Positions 1 to 8,189 of a stretch of DNA of 30,681 bases are shown here, one piece after another. A model generated the notes under the pieces. It had not been told where the DNA came from, made no database searches, and saw only the letters and a list, made by a program, of their open reading frames with translations. The position numbers and the translations under genes are program-made. This stretch comes from LMEP-6097 sp049314535 (GTDB taxonomy: Bacteria; Cyanobacteriota; Vampirovibrionia; LMEP-6097): assembly GCA_049314535.1 (NCBI GenBank), contig JBMOEX010000008.1, forward strand, positions 1-30,681. Direction: 5' to 3'. Numbering within the stretch: the first letter of the stretch is position 1; every line of letters starts with the position of its first letter.

Positions 1-36
1 CTCGGTGCCGTATAGAACAGTGATTTTTTTACCCAT
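1..36 (-). CDS. Flavodoxin-like protein, N-terminal fragment (runs off the window)
   Basis: Reading leftwards from a start codon at 36, twelve codons give MGKKITVLYGTE before the window ends. A beta-strand followed by YGTE at the very N-terminus is how flavodoxin domains begin (the phosphate-binding loop is usually [YF]G[ST]xTGN), as in flavodoxins, MioC-like proteins and sulfite reductase flavoprotein subunits. Such domains bind FMN and carry electrons. Only the first strand and the start of the loop are visible, so neither the family nor the length can be confirmed. It lies downstream of, and in the same direction as, the ABC transporter genes. Confidence 0.45.
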   Translation of the reverse strand, partial: MGKKITVLYGTE

Positions 37-113
37 AAGCTAAATTATATCAGTCTCTGAAATTAGGTATTTAATCTATTCGTAAAAGACTCATTGATTC
101 ATTGTCGGGGTCG

Positions 114-133
114 AAAAATGCCTTTAAGCATTC
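114..133 (-). terminator. Weak intrinsic terminator after the ABC transporter genes
   Basis: On the minus strand AATGC and GCATT form a 5-bp stem around a 6-nt loop, followed directly by a run of T. It sits just past the stop codon of the ATPase gene. The stem is short and AT-rich, so termination may be inefficient. Confidence 0.35.
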
Positions 134-145
134 TTCAGTGGATTC

Positions 146-952
146 TTAAATAGTCGGATCAAAAATGTTATCGCTGATGCTTGATGGTGCAGCATTTTCT
201 TGCGTGTTTTTTTTAAGCTTCTGGCTGAGAGCCTCTTTAATTAAAAGACGGATCTTTACGGATTCAGGGTGATCCAATTTTCGTGGATGCTCTGCTTTTA
301 GCTGAATATCTAAAACTTTTTCACTGTTAATATTCATGACAACTATTCTACTTGCTAGTAACAGAGCCTCATCTACGCTATGCGTAACAAATAATATGGT
401 CTGCTGAAGTTCTGTCCAGATCTTAATTAATTCATTCTGCAAATTCCTGCGAGACCAATCATCTAAGGCTCCAAGAGGCTCATCTAATAAAAGTATTTCA
501 GGCTGCACGGCTAAAGCTCTAGCTATGGCTACTCGCTGCTGCATACCACCAGAAATCTCATGAATTCTTGCTCTAGAGTGTTCTACTAAATCTACGAGTT
601 CAAGATAGCGAATGGCTTGCATAAAACACTCTTGGCGATTAGGAATTTTCTTTTTTAAGCCGAAGCTAACATTCTCGATTACATTTAGCCATGGGAACAG
701 TGCATAATCCTGAAACACTATGGCTCTTTTAATATCTGGCTTTAAAATTTTTTCACCATTAAGTAAAACTGAGCCAGTGTAGCTTTTCTCAAAACCGGCA
801 AGAATATTTAGAAGAGAACTTTTACCGCAACCAGAAGGACCTAATATACAAACAAATTCTCCTTTGTTTACAGATAGATCAAAATCATTAAAAAGATTTT
901 TAACGAGACCATTCGACTTGAATTTTAAATTTAATTTATCTATTTTTAGCAT
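146..952 (-). CDS. ABC transporter ATP-binding protein, nitrate/sulfonate/taurine type
   Basis: This is the ATPase subunit of an importer, acting at the inner face of the membrane. The 268-residue protein has Walker A GPSGCGKS (about 38-45), the Q-loop in VFQDYALFPW (79-88), the ABC signature SGGMQQR (134-140), Walker B ILLLDEP (153-159) and the switch His in VTHSVDEA (from 189). The wording PWLNVIENV and LLLDEPLGALD with THSVDEA is typical of the SsuB/TauB/NrtD group. The matching permease is encoded 39 nt upstream on the same strand. No substrate-binding protein is visible in the window, so the substrate (sulfonate, nitrate, taurine, bicarbonate or another) cannot be told. Confidence 0.9.
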   Translation of the reverse strand: MLKIDKLNLKFKSNGLVKNLFNDFDLSVNKGEFVCILGPSGCGKSSLLNILAGFEKSYTGSVLLNGEKILKPDIKRAIVFQDYALFPWLNVIENVSFGLKKKIPNRQECFMQAIRYLELVDLVEHSRARIHEISGGMQQRVAIARALAVQPEILLLDEPLGALDDWSRRNLQNELIKIWTELQQTILFVTHSVDEALLLASRIVVMNINSEKVLDIQLKAEHPRKLDHPESVKIRLLIKEALSQKLKKNTQENAAPSSISDNIFDPTI

Positions 953-991
953 CGTAATATTAGTGAGCGAATAATTTAAAGTTCAGTGAAA

Positions 992-1750
992 TTAAGAATA
1001 ATGATTTATGCTCTCCTCTAGTTTTCTAAATAAAATATTATCAGCGACGTAGCCAATGACAGCGATGATCAACATCATAGCAATTACTTCTGACATGTCT
1101 GAAAGGCTTCTGCCAAGCTCTAGGGTCTGACCTAAGCCAGAGCCGTTGATGAATAGCTCTCCGGCTATTAACGCTCGCCAAGCGAATGCCCAGCTAAGTC
1201 TTAAGCTACTAATTAACTGAGGAAGTATCGCTGGAATTATAATACGTTTATAGAGATCAAAGGATTCACATCCAAGCGAGCGTCCAGCGAGTATTAATTT
1301 AGGAGGAATATTTTTTACAGCGTTCTGCACACCGAGTGAGCATGGGATAAAAGCTTCTAGGATAACTATAAACAATACAGCTGACTCAGAGATCCCAAAC
1401 CAAAGCAATGCTAAAGGAACCCAAGCCACACTTGGAATTGATTGTAACGCTGTCAGGCTTTCTCCGATACTGTTACTTAACTGTTTAAAGCGTGAAATAG
1501 CTAAGCCTAAAAAGATTCCTATGATAACTGCGGTGAAATAGCCTATGAGTACTCGCTTTGAAGATTGAAACAAAGCTGGAAAGTAAGCACCATCTAAAAA
1601 ACCTCGTTTAAGAGTATTAAGTACCATTGAGGGGCTGGGTAAAAGATACGGCGGATAAATTTCAATTTTGCAAATTACGTACCAAAGCAGTAACAAGCTA
1701 AATAAAAAAATCACTCTGGTTTGAGGGCTTTTTCCTGATTTCTCAGTCAT
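992..1750 (-). CDS. ABC transporter permease, SsuC/TauC/NrtB type
   Basis: A 252-residue inner-membrane protein with about six hydrophobic segments; the first follows a short polar N-terminus (residues 14-28). The stretch AWVPLALLWFGISESA and the cytoplasmic coupling loop (around residues 135-175, with GRSLGC and IIPAILPQL) are characteristic of BPD_transp_1 permeases of the nitrate/sulfonate/taurine family; the loop contacts the ATPase encoded just downstream. The end IAVIGYVADNILFRKLE also fits the family, and the length is normal (about 250). It is probably co-transcribed with the ATPase and perhaps with the small gene 9 nt upstream. Confidence 0.9.
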   Translation of the reverse strand: MTEKSGKSPQTRVIFLFSLLLLWYVICKIEIYPPYLLPSPSMVLNTLKRGFLDGAYFPALFQSSKRVLIGYFTAVIIGIFLGLAISRFKQLSNSIGESLTALQSIPSVAWVPLALLWFGISESAVLFIVILEAFIPCSLGVQNAVKNIPPKLILAGRSLGCESFDLYKRIIIPAILPQLISSLRLSWAFAWRALIAGELFINGSGLGQTLELGRSLSDMSEVIAMMLIIAVIGYVADNILFRKLEESINHYS

Positions 1751-1759
1751 GAATAGAAA

Positions 1760-2053
1760 TTATATCGGTTTATTCTGTTTCTGATTAAGCTTAATTATGG
1801 AAATGCGCCCTCGATTAACGGTAGATGTTATTTCACCATAGGTGCAGTTTTCCTCAAGTAAAGTTCTTATTGGGCTTTCTATGTCTTGAGCATTAGAACG
1901 TACTTGTGGTGGCATGGTCTTAAAATAATTTATTTTAGTCGCCATTTCTTCTTTAGTCTTATTAGTAAGAAGCGGGATGTCACTGAGTCTACGTCTTTTA
2001 GAATTCGTATCTGAGTTTGGATTATTATCGTTTTCGTTATTTCCTGAATTCAT
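1760..2053 (-). CDS. Small hypothetical protein, Asn-rich N-terminus
   Basis: I do not recognise this 97-residue protein. Residues 1-20 are a disordered Asn/Asp/Ser stretch ending in KRRR, and the rest is polar with no membrane segment or signal peptide. Its stop lies 9 nt before the permease start, which argues for a real gene in the same transcript. There is no clear Shine-Dalgarno sequence. It is not a substrate-binding protein: it is too small and has no export signal. It could be a species-specific gene or, less likely, a chance open frame in AT-rich DNA. Confidence 0.5.
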   Translation of the reverse strand: MNSGNNENDNNPNSDTNSKRRRLSDIPLLTNKTKEEMATKINYFKTMPPQVRSNAQDIESPIRTLLEENCTYGEITSTVNRGRISIIKLNQKQNKPI

Positions 2054-2232
2054 TTTTTATCTAGGATCTTATTAATTTATTTTTATACGTTAATTATTAA
2101 ATTAAATTTATATCCTTTTTTAAAGTGTTTATAATCTCTTACCCCTAAAATGGGCATAGAAAACTAAAGTTGATACAAATTTAACACTTCTGTTAATGAA
2201 ATTTTCTATAATATAATCAAAGTCAAAGTTTT

Positions 2233-3054
2233 ATGGATAAGAGTCTTGAGCTTTCTGAAAGTCAAATTAAAGGTTTTGTGAATCTACTGAAGGATTCTGA
2301 GGAAAAGGTTTTGTCTTTAATGGCTCAACAGGTTTCTAATATGAGTCCAGACTCATTAAAGATGATAGAAGATTTAGCACAGAAGTCTAATGATGTAGAT
2401 CTTCTAGATAACTGGTATCACGCTTCAAGGTTAAGCTTGAAATATATGATAGAAGATTGGAAAAGGCTTCATCGTCAGGATTTAGAGAGGGGTTTATTCT
2501 TGATATCAAGAATATATACCCCATATTTAAATGAACAGAGATACACTGAAATTTTAGATTCCTATGCAAATCGTGCAGCAGAGAAGCTTTCTGCTAAATC
2601 TACTAGTGATGAAGCTGTAGAAGCCATTAATAAAGTGCTATTCGAGGAAGAGAGATTCTCTGGTAATCAAGCTAATTACTATGATATTAGAAATAATTTT
2701 ATTCACACCGTTATAGATACTAAGCTTGGTAACCCTATAGTTCTTTCATCTATTTATATGCTTGTCGCAAAGAGGCTTAAAGTACCAGTAAGTGGTATCG
2801 GTGCTCCAGGGCATTTTATTGTTAAGTTTGCAGATCAGCTTATAGACCCGTTCTTCTCTGGTAGAAGAATTACGAAAGAAGAGTGTGTTATTAGGGCTCA
2901 GGAGCTCAGCGTATTTTGGCGTGATGAGTATTTAGACCCTATCGAAGACTCTTTTATTATCGCTCGCTGTGTAAGAAACTTAATAGCCATTTATAAGCGT
3001 AATAATGAATTAGATAAAGCTTCTGATGTTTCTGAATTATTGAAACTGATTTAG
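2233..3054 (+). CDS. SirB1/transglutaminase-like family protein
   Basis: The central block, from YYDIRNNFIHTVI through GNPIVLSSIYMLVAKRL to GIGAPGHFIVKF, is the hallmark of the SirB1_N/transglutaminase-like_2 family (YchA/SirB1 in enterobacteria, common in cyanobacteria). In these proteins the fold is papain/transglutaminase-like but the biochemical activity is not established. Here, too, the usual catalytic Cys position reads PIVLSS, so catalysis is doubtful. The 273-residue length suits the family, and the C-terminal helices (RCVRNLIAIYKR) resemble its usual TPR-like tail. The gene stands alone. AT-rich upstream DNA has TATAAT-like boxes at 2207-2217 but no Shine-Dalgarno sequence. The last 18 nt overlap the convergent gene's end. 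Confidence 0.8.
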   Translation: MDKSLELSESQIKGFVNLLKDSEEKVLSLMAQQVSNMSPDSLKMIEDLAQKSNDVDLLDNWYHASRLSLKYMIEDWKRLHRQDLERGLFLISRIYTPYLNEQRYTEILDSYANRAAEKLSAKSTSDEAVEAINKVLFEEERFSGNQANYYDIRNNFIHTVIDTKLGNPIVLSSIYMLVAKRLKVPVSGIGAPGHFIVKFADQLIDPFFSGRRITKEECVIRAQELSVFWRDEYLDPIEDSFIIARCVRNLIAIYKRNNELDKASDVSELLKLI

Positions 3055-3912
3055 GCTAACTATCCACTGCGGAAATACATAACCAAATCTAGTAGATCTA
3101 GTTAGTATTTTCATGATTGGGCGATAGATTCTGATATCTTCAATAAGCCATAGTGAGCGCATTCTATTTTGGTTCAGTTTCGCCATCTCAAAATAAGCCT
3201 GAGAATCAGTTTTCGAATCATAGGCAAGTAATCCCATAATCCTATATGCTTCTGCGAGTTCGTAAAAATCAAGAGTCTGAGGAAAGGCTATTTCACTAAA
3301 TTTTTCTATAATATTTAGTGAAATTTTCCGCGCTTCTTGCCTTGCAGCCTCAGTTTTAAGGAAGTATAAATATTCAAGTCTGCTTGGAAAGTAGGGACTG
3401 CGGTTATCAATTTTACTTAAAAGTTCGTTATAAATAAATTCTCTGATTTCATGATCATTTAAATCTAATTTATTTTCTCCATAAAATGCTTTCTTAAGCT
3501 CTATGTGAGCTTTCTCGGTGTTCGTGAGTCCGTAAGCTTTAGCCGCTTCAAAGTCTTGATCGAAGATAAGCAGAGACTTTAGATCGTTTTTGAATTTACC
3601 ATTCTTGGGAAATTTTTTAGTGGCGTATTCGAGGAGTGGGTAAACCTTTTGAATATCGCCATAAGCTATAAGTGCCGTGGTGAAAGCTTCTAAATTCTCT
3701 TCATCGTTAATTTTCAGGGAATCGTATTTATTAAAATCATTAATTACTTCATCAAGATTACCAGTGAGCAAGAGGTCTAAATTTTTTTCTGCGCTATTTA
3801 GTTTAGGCTTAGAAGCTTGAACTGTGTAATTCATCTCAAATAGGCTGATTATAGAAAGCTCTACTAAAAAGAAGCAGATAAGGGCTATAGAGAATCTGCT
3901 GAGCTTTTTCAT
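3037..3912 (-). CDS. Hypothetical exported or membrane-anchored helical protein
   Basis: I do not recognise the family. Residues 1-33 look like a signal peptide or membrane anchor: a Lys-rich start, then a hydrophobic run ICFFLVELSIISLF, then VQA as a possible cleavage site. The remaining 260 residues are charged and predicted helical, with TPR-like spacing (ALIAYGDIQKVYPLLEYATK; LDFYELAEAYRIMGLLAYDS), so a scaffold role in the periplasm is plausible. Its ATG overlaps the TatD stop by 4 nt (ATGA type), so the two are translationally coupled. It is convergent with, and overlaps by 18 nt, the SirB1-like gene. Confidence 0.7.
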   Translation of the reverse strand: MKKLSRFSIALICFFLVELSIISLFEMNYTVQASKPKLNSAEKNLDLLLTGNLDEVINDFNKYDSLKINDEENLEAFTTALIAYGDIQKVYPLLEYATKKFPKNGKFKNDLKSLLIFDQDFEAAKAYGLTNTEKAHIELKKAFYGENKLDLNDHEIREFIYNELLSKIDNRSPYFPSRLEYLYFLKTEAARQEARKISLNIIEKFSEIAFPQTLDFYELAEAYRIMGLLAYDSKTDSQAYFEMAKLNQNRMRSLWLIEDIRIYRPIMKILTRSTRFGYVFPQWIVSLNQFQ

Positions 3913-4733
3913 ATTTTAAAGAGATATTCTGCGTTCTGTGTCGTGATATTCATAATTTCAGTTTTTTCTAGACCTTTGATCTCAGAAAGCTGTTCTGCTA
4001 CATAGTTTACGTAACTAGGCTCGTTTCGTTTTCCTCTTTGAGCTTGTGGGGCGAGGAAAGGACAGTCTGTCTCTACCAGAGTCTTTTCTAGAGGAACTAC
4101 TGTAGCGACTTCTCTAAGTGATTTAGAGCTTTTAAAAGTGAGAATACCAGACCAAGATATAAAAAAACCTAATTCTATACAAGCAAGTGCAAAATCTTGA
4201 CTACCAGTGAAGCAGTGAATAGTTCCATTACGATCAGATTTAGTGTTTTTAAAATGTGCTTCCAATATATTAAGTGTATCGCTTTCAGCATCACGTGTGT
4301 GGATAATTAAGGGAAGCTGAAATCTTTTGGCAAGTTCAATCTGCTTATTAAAAATTTCTCGCTGTTTTTCTTGCTCTGCTCCAGTAGTGCAGTGATAATA
4401 ATCAAGACCAGTTTCACCAATAGCTCTGATTTTATGGTCTGGCTGGGCTAATTCTTTATCTAAAATAGCGAGTATCTCGCTTTCTGATTCATTATCCCAT
4501 GAATGAAATTCTGTTGGGTGAACGCCTACGGCTATGTATAAATCACTAAAACCATTACCATTAAACTGTTTACTGAGTTTTAATAGGGTTTCTATTTCAT
4601 TTACCCTACAGCAGGAGTGTAGTATTTTTCCTACACCTGAGTTAAATGCCCTCTCCATAACCTCTTCACGATCAGAATCATATTCATTAAAATTGATATG
4701 TGCATGCGTGTCTATGAGGATTGGAGTGGTCAT
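3909..4733 (-). CDS. tatD: TatD family metal-dependent hydrolase/DNase
   Basis: A 274-residue cytoplasmic TIM-barrel amidohydrolase-superfamily nuclease. Metal ligands are visible in order: IDTHAHIN (HxH, residues 7-14), GETGLDYY (Glu), IIHTRDA (His), GTIHCFTGS (His) and ETDCPFLAPQ (Asp). All are canonical, as is the trailing RGKRNEPSYV motif. TatD enzymes act as 3'-5' exonucleases or AP endonucleases on damaged DNA. The gene starts 3 nt after the FliT-like gene and ends overlapping the exported-protein gene, so it is the third gene of a run beginning with fliD. Confidence 0.93.
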   Translation of the reverse strand: MTTPILIDTHAHINFNEYDSDREEVMERAFNSGVGKILHSCCRVNEIETLLKLSKQFNGNGFSDLYIAVGVHPTEFHSWDNESESEILAILDKELAQPDHKIRAIGETGLDYYHCTTGAEQEKQREIFNKQIELAKRFQLPLIIHTRDAESDTLNILEAHFKNTKSDRNGTIHCFTGSQDFALACIELGFFISWSGILTFKSSKSLREVATVVPLEKTLVETDCPFLAPQAQRGKRNEPSYVNYVAEQLSEIKGLEKTEIMNITTQNAEYLFKI

Positions 4734-4736
4734 TGT

Positions 4737-5063
4737 TTACTTAAAATTATCGTAATTACAATGACGTATTTTAGCAGTAAACTTTTTATGTTTATTCAAT
4801 CTTTCTTCGATATTTTTTTTCTTATTTTGAATTTTATCGACTATAAGCTGCCCACTTGCCCATCTTTCTTTCATTTTTTCTTGGTTTTTTTTACTCATTT
4901 TATGAGTTTTATTTAACTGATTAATTTGGCTAATAATTACAGAGCGAACAGCGAGCTTATCTAAACACTGTTCCAAGTCATCACTCTCTAAAGCTGAGCT
5001 TAACTCTGTATCAATATCTTGAAGTTCATCAATACCATCATCAAAATCTCTAAATTTTCGCAT
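4737..5063 (-). CDS. Small helical protein downstream of fliD, candidate FliT-like flagellar chaperone
   Basis: 108 residues, strongly helical and charged, with the pattern LESDDLEQCLDKLAVRSVI near residue 26. This resembles the short-helix bundle of FliT-type flagellar chaperones (many Glu/Leu pairs, then a basic C-terminus). FliT binds and holds the cap protein FliD before export, and its gene commonly lies beside fliD. The gene follows fliD by 25 nt with a strong Shine-Dalgarno AAGGAGG at about 5072-5078. Sequence similarity alone is too low to be sure; position, size and helix content make FliT-like the best guess, with FliS less likely. Confidence 0.6.
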   Translation of the reverse strand: MRKFRDFDDGIDELQDIDTELSSALESDDLEQCLDKLAVRSVIISQINQLNKTHKMSKKNQEKMKERWASGQLIVDKIQNKKKNIEERLNKHKKFTAKIRHCNYDNFK

Positions 5064-5088
5064 TCTACTTCCTCCTCCTTAAAATTTT

Positions 5089-7386
5089 TTATCCACCTAA
5101 TGATGAGACCGCGGCTTGTTGTTGTCTCATTTCAGCGTTTACTGAATCTAGTCTTGCATATTGTTTTTTTAACCTAGCCTCATAGTCATCGACGCTCTGA
5201 TTGGCACGAACAAGACTACTATCAAGTGTTTTTTGACGTGAATCAAAAGTACTACTCATAGACTGTATAATTCCCGTGGAGCTATTAACATAAGTATCTA
5301 ATAATGCATCAAGCTGTACAAGAATCCCGCTAGAACCATTATCAAAAGGCTCAATGTCGGTGTCAGCTTTACCATAAAGTAATTTATTTACGGCATTTGG
5401 ATCTTGAGCTAAAGCTGTCGAGAATTTGCTATCAAGACTATAACCGGAGAATTTATTATCAGCCGCATTTAAAGTACTTTTAAAACCTATGTCTACTAGG
5501 GATTTATAACGATTGGAATCAGAAGAATCAAAGGCCGTGCCTAATAGCGCTTTAATTGAGCTGTCGAGCCTCTTTCCTAGTCTATTTTTCATTCCTCTAG
5601 CGAAACTTAATGTATCGCTTACTTGTTTAAAAACTTCATCTAGTTTGCTTTTATAATTACTACTATCTTCTGAAATCGTTACACTAACCGGGCTGTTCGT
5701 TTCTGTTAGCGCTTTTAATTCTAGGCTAATACCTGCAATGATCCCACTTACTGTATTACTGTTGCTGACTAAGGTCTCACCATTATTTTGGGTGGAAATC
5801 TGAAATTCGGCATTATTTCCTAAATCTTCATCATTTAATGCAAAAATGTTTAATATATTACTATTACCTGAGCTCAGTGGAATAGAGAGTGCACCAGTTT
5901 GAGTGTTTTTTAAATTGAAAGTACCGTTTAAAGTATCGTAGCTAGCTTTAACTTTGACATCGCCATCATTGTTTATTTTTTGTAGTAGATTGTCTATAGT
6001 ATCTGTACTTGGATTAAAGGTAATTTCTTTCCCGTTTATGGTTAAAGAGGTTCCAGTAACCCCCATGCTAGAAAGTAAAGCTGTTTTTTTAGGAGATGAA
6101 AGATTTTGTATGCCAGTCACTGACCCTGCATTTATTTTTGCATTGCTTAACCCGAGTGCAGAAAGCAGATTACTAGTGTTTCCTGATGAACCCATGCTAC
6201 TCACTCCATTTAAAGAGACCTTGCCATTTGTAAAAGTCGCAGTGACTCCTGAAAAACTATTATTGAGGAAGTCTACAATGTCTTGAAAGTCGGTGTCTGT
6301 ACCTAATGTCTCGTCACTCAGGTCAAAAATACTGCCAATATTACTATCTATTGAGCTAGTGCTAATTGCACTTGCGCCAGTATTCCTATTAGTTAATGAG
6401 AATTTTCCAGTAGCAGTGTCATAGCTAGCTGTAACTCCGACATTGGTATTGTTATTTATAGCCGTGATCAAGGAGCTGATGGTGTCAGTGTTTGGGTCAA
6501 AGTTAATATCCGTACCGTTAATAGTCAGAACAGTGCCATTTATTCCTAGTGAATTAAGAGTATCACTGCTTTTAGGTATGTTTAATTTTTGGGTGCCTGT
6601 CACTGTCCCACTGTTAATGGTGCTTAAGCCAAGTGCATTTAATAAATTGCTGCTGTCAGCAGAATCCCCAAGCGTAGTAATTCCAGTTATTTCAATAGAA
6701 CCATTCACGAGGCTTGCCCCCACTCCAGCAAAGCTGTTCGTGAGAAAATCTAATACTGACTGAACATCTGTGAGCCCAGAGGTACTAGCTGTTGTACCAT
6801 TTATGGTGACAGAACCTTCTGTAATGCTAGTAACACCATTTAAATTCGCCTTAGATAGAAGATCGCTAGTGACTAAACCATTGCTTATTTGATTAGCGGA
6901 TCGTTTGACGGTAGCAGTTTCTGTAAGGTCACTAAGTACTGCTGTTTGACCATTTATTGTTACTGAACCTGAAACTAGGGTGTCTTTGAAATTAAGATCT
7001 GTTAAGTTAGAAGCTCCAGTAACGCCAGTATTTATATACGTTGATGATTTTACTGAACTATTAGTCGCTAATTGAAGTACCTTTAAATCAAATGTCTGTG
7101 GGCTAGCTCTACCACTTACGCTTGCCGTAGCTTTATCTTTGTTTGAGACATTCACGGAATTGGAAACTAAGGTTGAGGCGTCGCTAGTTATATTACTGAT
7201 ACTGAGAAGATTTTTTAAGGTTCTTAATCTATCACGAAGAGTATTTACACTAGTTCTTTCTGTGTTTAACTCTGTCTTTTTTGTTTCGAGGGGTCTGATC
7301 TTGCTACTTACTTCTATATTAACTAATTGTGATATTAATCCCTGTGAGTCTATATTAGAGTTCATCCCAAGTAAACTTACGCTCAT
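5089..7386 (-). CDS. fliD: Flagellar hook-associated protein 2 (filament cap)
   Basis: FliD caps the growing flagellar filament and helps insert flagellin subunits. The N-terminus (SLLGMNSNIDSQGLISQLVN, then a coiled-coil stretch to about residue 62) matches FliD_N, and the C-terminus from about residue 560 (KSKLDEVFKQVSDTL to the coiled coil ending EMRQQQAAVSSLGG) matches FliD_C. At 765 residues it is much longer than the usual 450-500. The excess is a central region of hook-IN-like segments containing a duplicated block of about 160 residues (212-356 and 372-516). Product export would be by the flagellar type III apparatus. The gene is first in a run with the FliT-like gene and tatD, and is divergent from uppS. 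Confidence 0.93.
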   Translation of the reverse strand: MSVSLLGMNSNIDSQGLISQLVNIEVSSKIRPLETKKTELNTERTSVNTLRDRLRTLKNLLSISNITSDASTLVSNSVNVSNKDKATASVSGRASPQTFDLKVLQLATNSSVKSSTYINTGVTGASNLTDLNFKDTLVSGSVTINGQTAVLSDLTETATVKRSANQISNGLVTSDLLSKANLNGVTSITEGSVTINGTTASTSGLTDVQSVLDFLTNSFAGVGASLVNGSIEITGITTLGDSADSSNLLNALGLSTINSGTVTGTQKLNIPKSSDTLNSLGINGTVLTINGTDINFDPNTDTISSLITAINNNTNVGVTASYDTATGKFSLTNRNTGASAISTSSIDSNIGSIFDLSDETLGTDTDFQDIVDFLNNSFSGVTATFTNGKVSLNGVSSMGSSGNTSNLLSALGLSNAKINAGSVTGIQNLSSPKKTALLSSMGVTGTSLTINGKEITFNPSTDTIDNLLQKINNDGDVKVKASYDTLNGTFNLKNTQTGALSIPLSSGNSNILNIFALNDEDLGNNAEFQISTQNNGETLVSNSNTVSGIIAGISLELKALTETNSPVSVTISEDSSNYKSKLDEVFKQVSDTLSFARGMKNRLGKRLDSSIKALLGTAFDSSDSNRYKSLVDIGFKSTLNAADNKFSGYSLDSKFSTALAQDPNAVNKLLYGKADTDIEPFDNGSSGILVQLDALLDTYVNSSTGIIQSMSSTFDSRQKTLDSSLVRANQSVDDYEARLKKQYARLDSVNAEMRQQQAAVSSLGG
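5839..6753 (-). repeat. Two tandem ~160-residue blocks inside fliD
   Basis: Protein residues about 212-356 and 372-516 align closely: DFLTNSFAGVGAS with DFLNNSFSGVTAT, SSNLLNALGLS with TSNLLSALGLS, LTINGTDINFDPNTDTI with LTINGKEITFNPSTDTI, and SYDTATGKFSLTNRNTGA with SYDTLNGTFNLKNTQTGA. The spacing is constant, so this is an internal duplication of a hook-IN-type domain that enlarges the exposed part of the cap protein. Confidence 0.85.
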
Positions 7387-7473
7387 ATATCTTATTAACC
7401 AAGCTTGATCTTTTTCGTTATACTGAAAATCACTTGTTTTTGGATTTCACTCTAGGTTTATAGGAGGAATAGA

Positions 7474-7498
7474 TATAATGTATCGTTATGACTCTTAG
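7474..7498 (+). promoter_or_regulatory. TATAAT box and overlapping six-codon leader ORF before uppS
   Basis: A consensus -10 box TATAAT lies at 7474-7479, 8 nt before the uppS ATG, which would make a nearly leaderless mRNA. The same bases contain an ATG (7478) placed 10 nt after a strong AGGAGG (7462-7467). This ATG opens a six-codon frame (MYRYDS, stop at 7496-7498) that overlaps the uppS start out of frame. Either the box is a promoter, or the short frame couples ribosomes to uppS. Confidence 0.4.
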
Positions 7499-8174
7499 TT
7501 CTCCACTGCGACATTTAGCCGTTATTATGGATGGTAATAGAAGATGGGCTAAGGCAAGAGGTTTATTTAGTGTTGAAGGACATAGGCAAGGAGTTAAAAC
7601 CTTAAAAGCTTTAGTGAAAGAGTGTCTAAGCCTAGATATCAGTTATCTCACTGCTTATGCTTTTTCTTCTGAGAACTGGAAAAGAACAGCAAAAGAATTA
7701 GATTTTTTATTTGAGCTTTTAAAAGAGTCTGCTATTGATGAGTTAAGCTCCCTTAATGAGCAGGGTGTAAAGGTAAAGTTTCTTGGTGATTTATCTGTGT
7801 TTAAGAATACTAGTCTTTTAGAATCCTTGATGGATTTAGAAAAAGCTACCCAGCATAATAGTCGCCTTGTTTTTAATATTGCTCTTAATTATGGGGCGGT
7901 TGCTGAGCTTACTCGAGCCGTTAACATGATCGCTGAGTCACTTTCAGAAAAAGAGATACAGGAATTAGATGAAAATTCTTTTAAAGAATACTTATATACA
8001 GCAGATATACCCGATCCAGACGTCATTGTAAGGACAGGTGGGAAGCATAGGCTTAGTAATTATCTTTTATGGCAGGCTGCTTATTCTAAACTAATATTTA
8101 CTGATATTCTCTGGCCTGATTTTGAATTAGATGATATAAAATCTCAGCTTAATATTCTAGTTTCGCGTTTATAA
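7488..8174 (+). CDS. uppS: Polyprenyl diphosphate synthase, UppS (cis-prenyltransferase) family
   Basis: Makes undecaprenyl diphosphate from farnesyl and isopentenyl diphosphates, the lipid carrier for peptidoglycan, at the inner membrane surface. Family motifs are all present: HLAVIMDGNRRWAKARG (9-25, metal-binding Asp15), GHRQGVKTLK (31-40), AYAFSSENWKR (56-66), NYGAVAELTRA (134-144) and the C-terminal RTGG..RLSNYLLWQAAY (182-199). Two usually acidic positions are Lys here: GGE reads GGK (186) and AY[AS]E reads AYSK (201). The C-terminal RRFGG-type tail is missing; the protein ends at SRL (228 residues). No in-frame start lies upstream before a stop. alr follows after 15 nt. Confidence 0.92.
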   Translation: MTLSSPLRHLAVIMDGNRRWAKARGLFSVEGHRQGVKTLKALVKECLSLDISYLTAYAFSSENWKRTAKELDFLFELLKESAIDELSSLNEQGVKVKFLGDLSVFKNTSLLESLMDLEKATQHNSRLVFNIALNYGAVAELTRAVNMIAESLSEKEIQELDENSFKEYLYTADIPDPDVIVRTGGKHRLSNYLLWQAAYSKLIFTDILWPDFELDDIKSQLNILVSRL

Positions 8175-8189
8175 TTTAGACTGTTAATT

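Noticed and set aside
5954..6763. Two plus-strand ORFs of about 110 codons antisense to fliD
   Set aside because: They mirror the repeated, Ser/Thr-rich coding sequence of fliD on the other strand, have hydrophobic low-information translations, and lack start signals; fliD is certain in this region.
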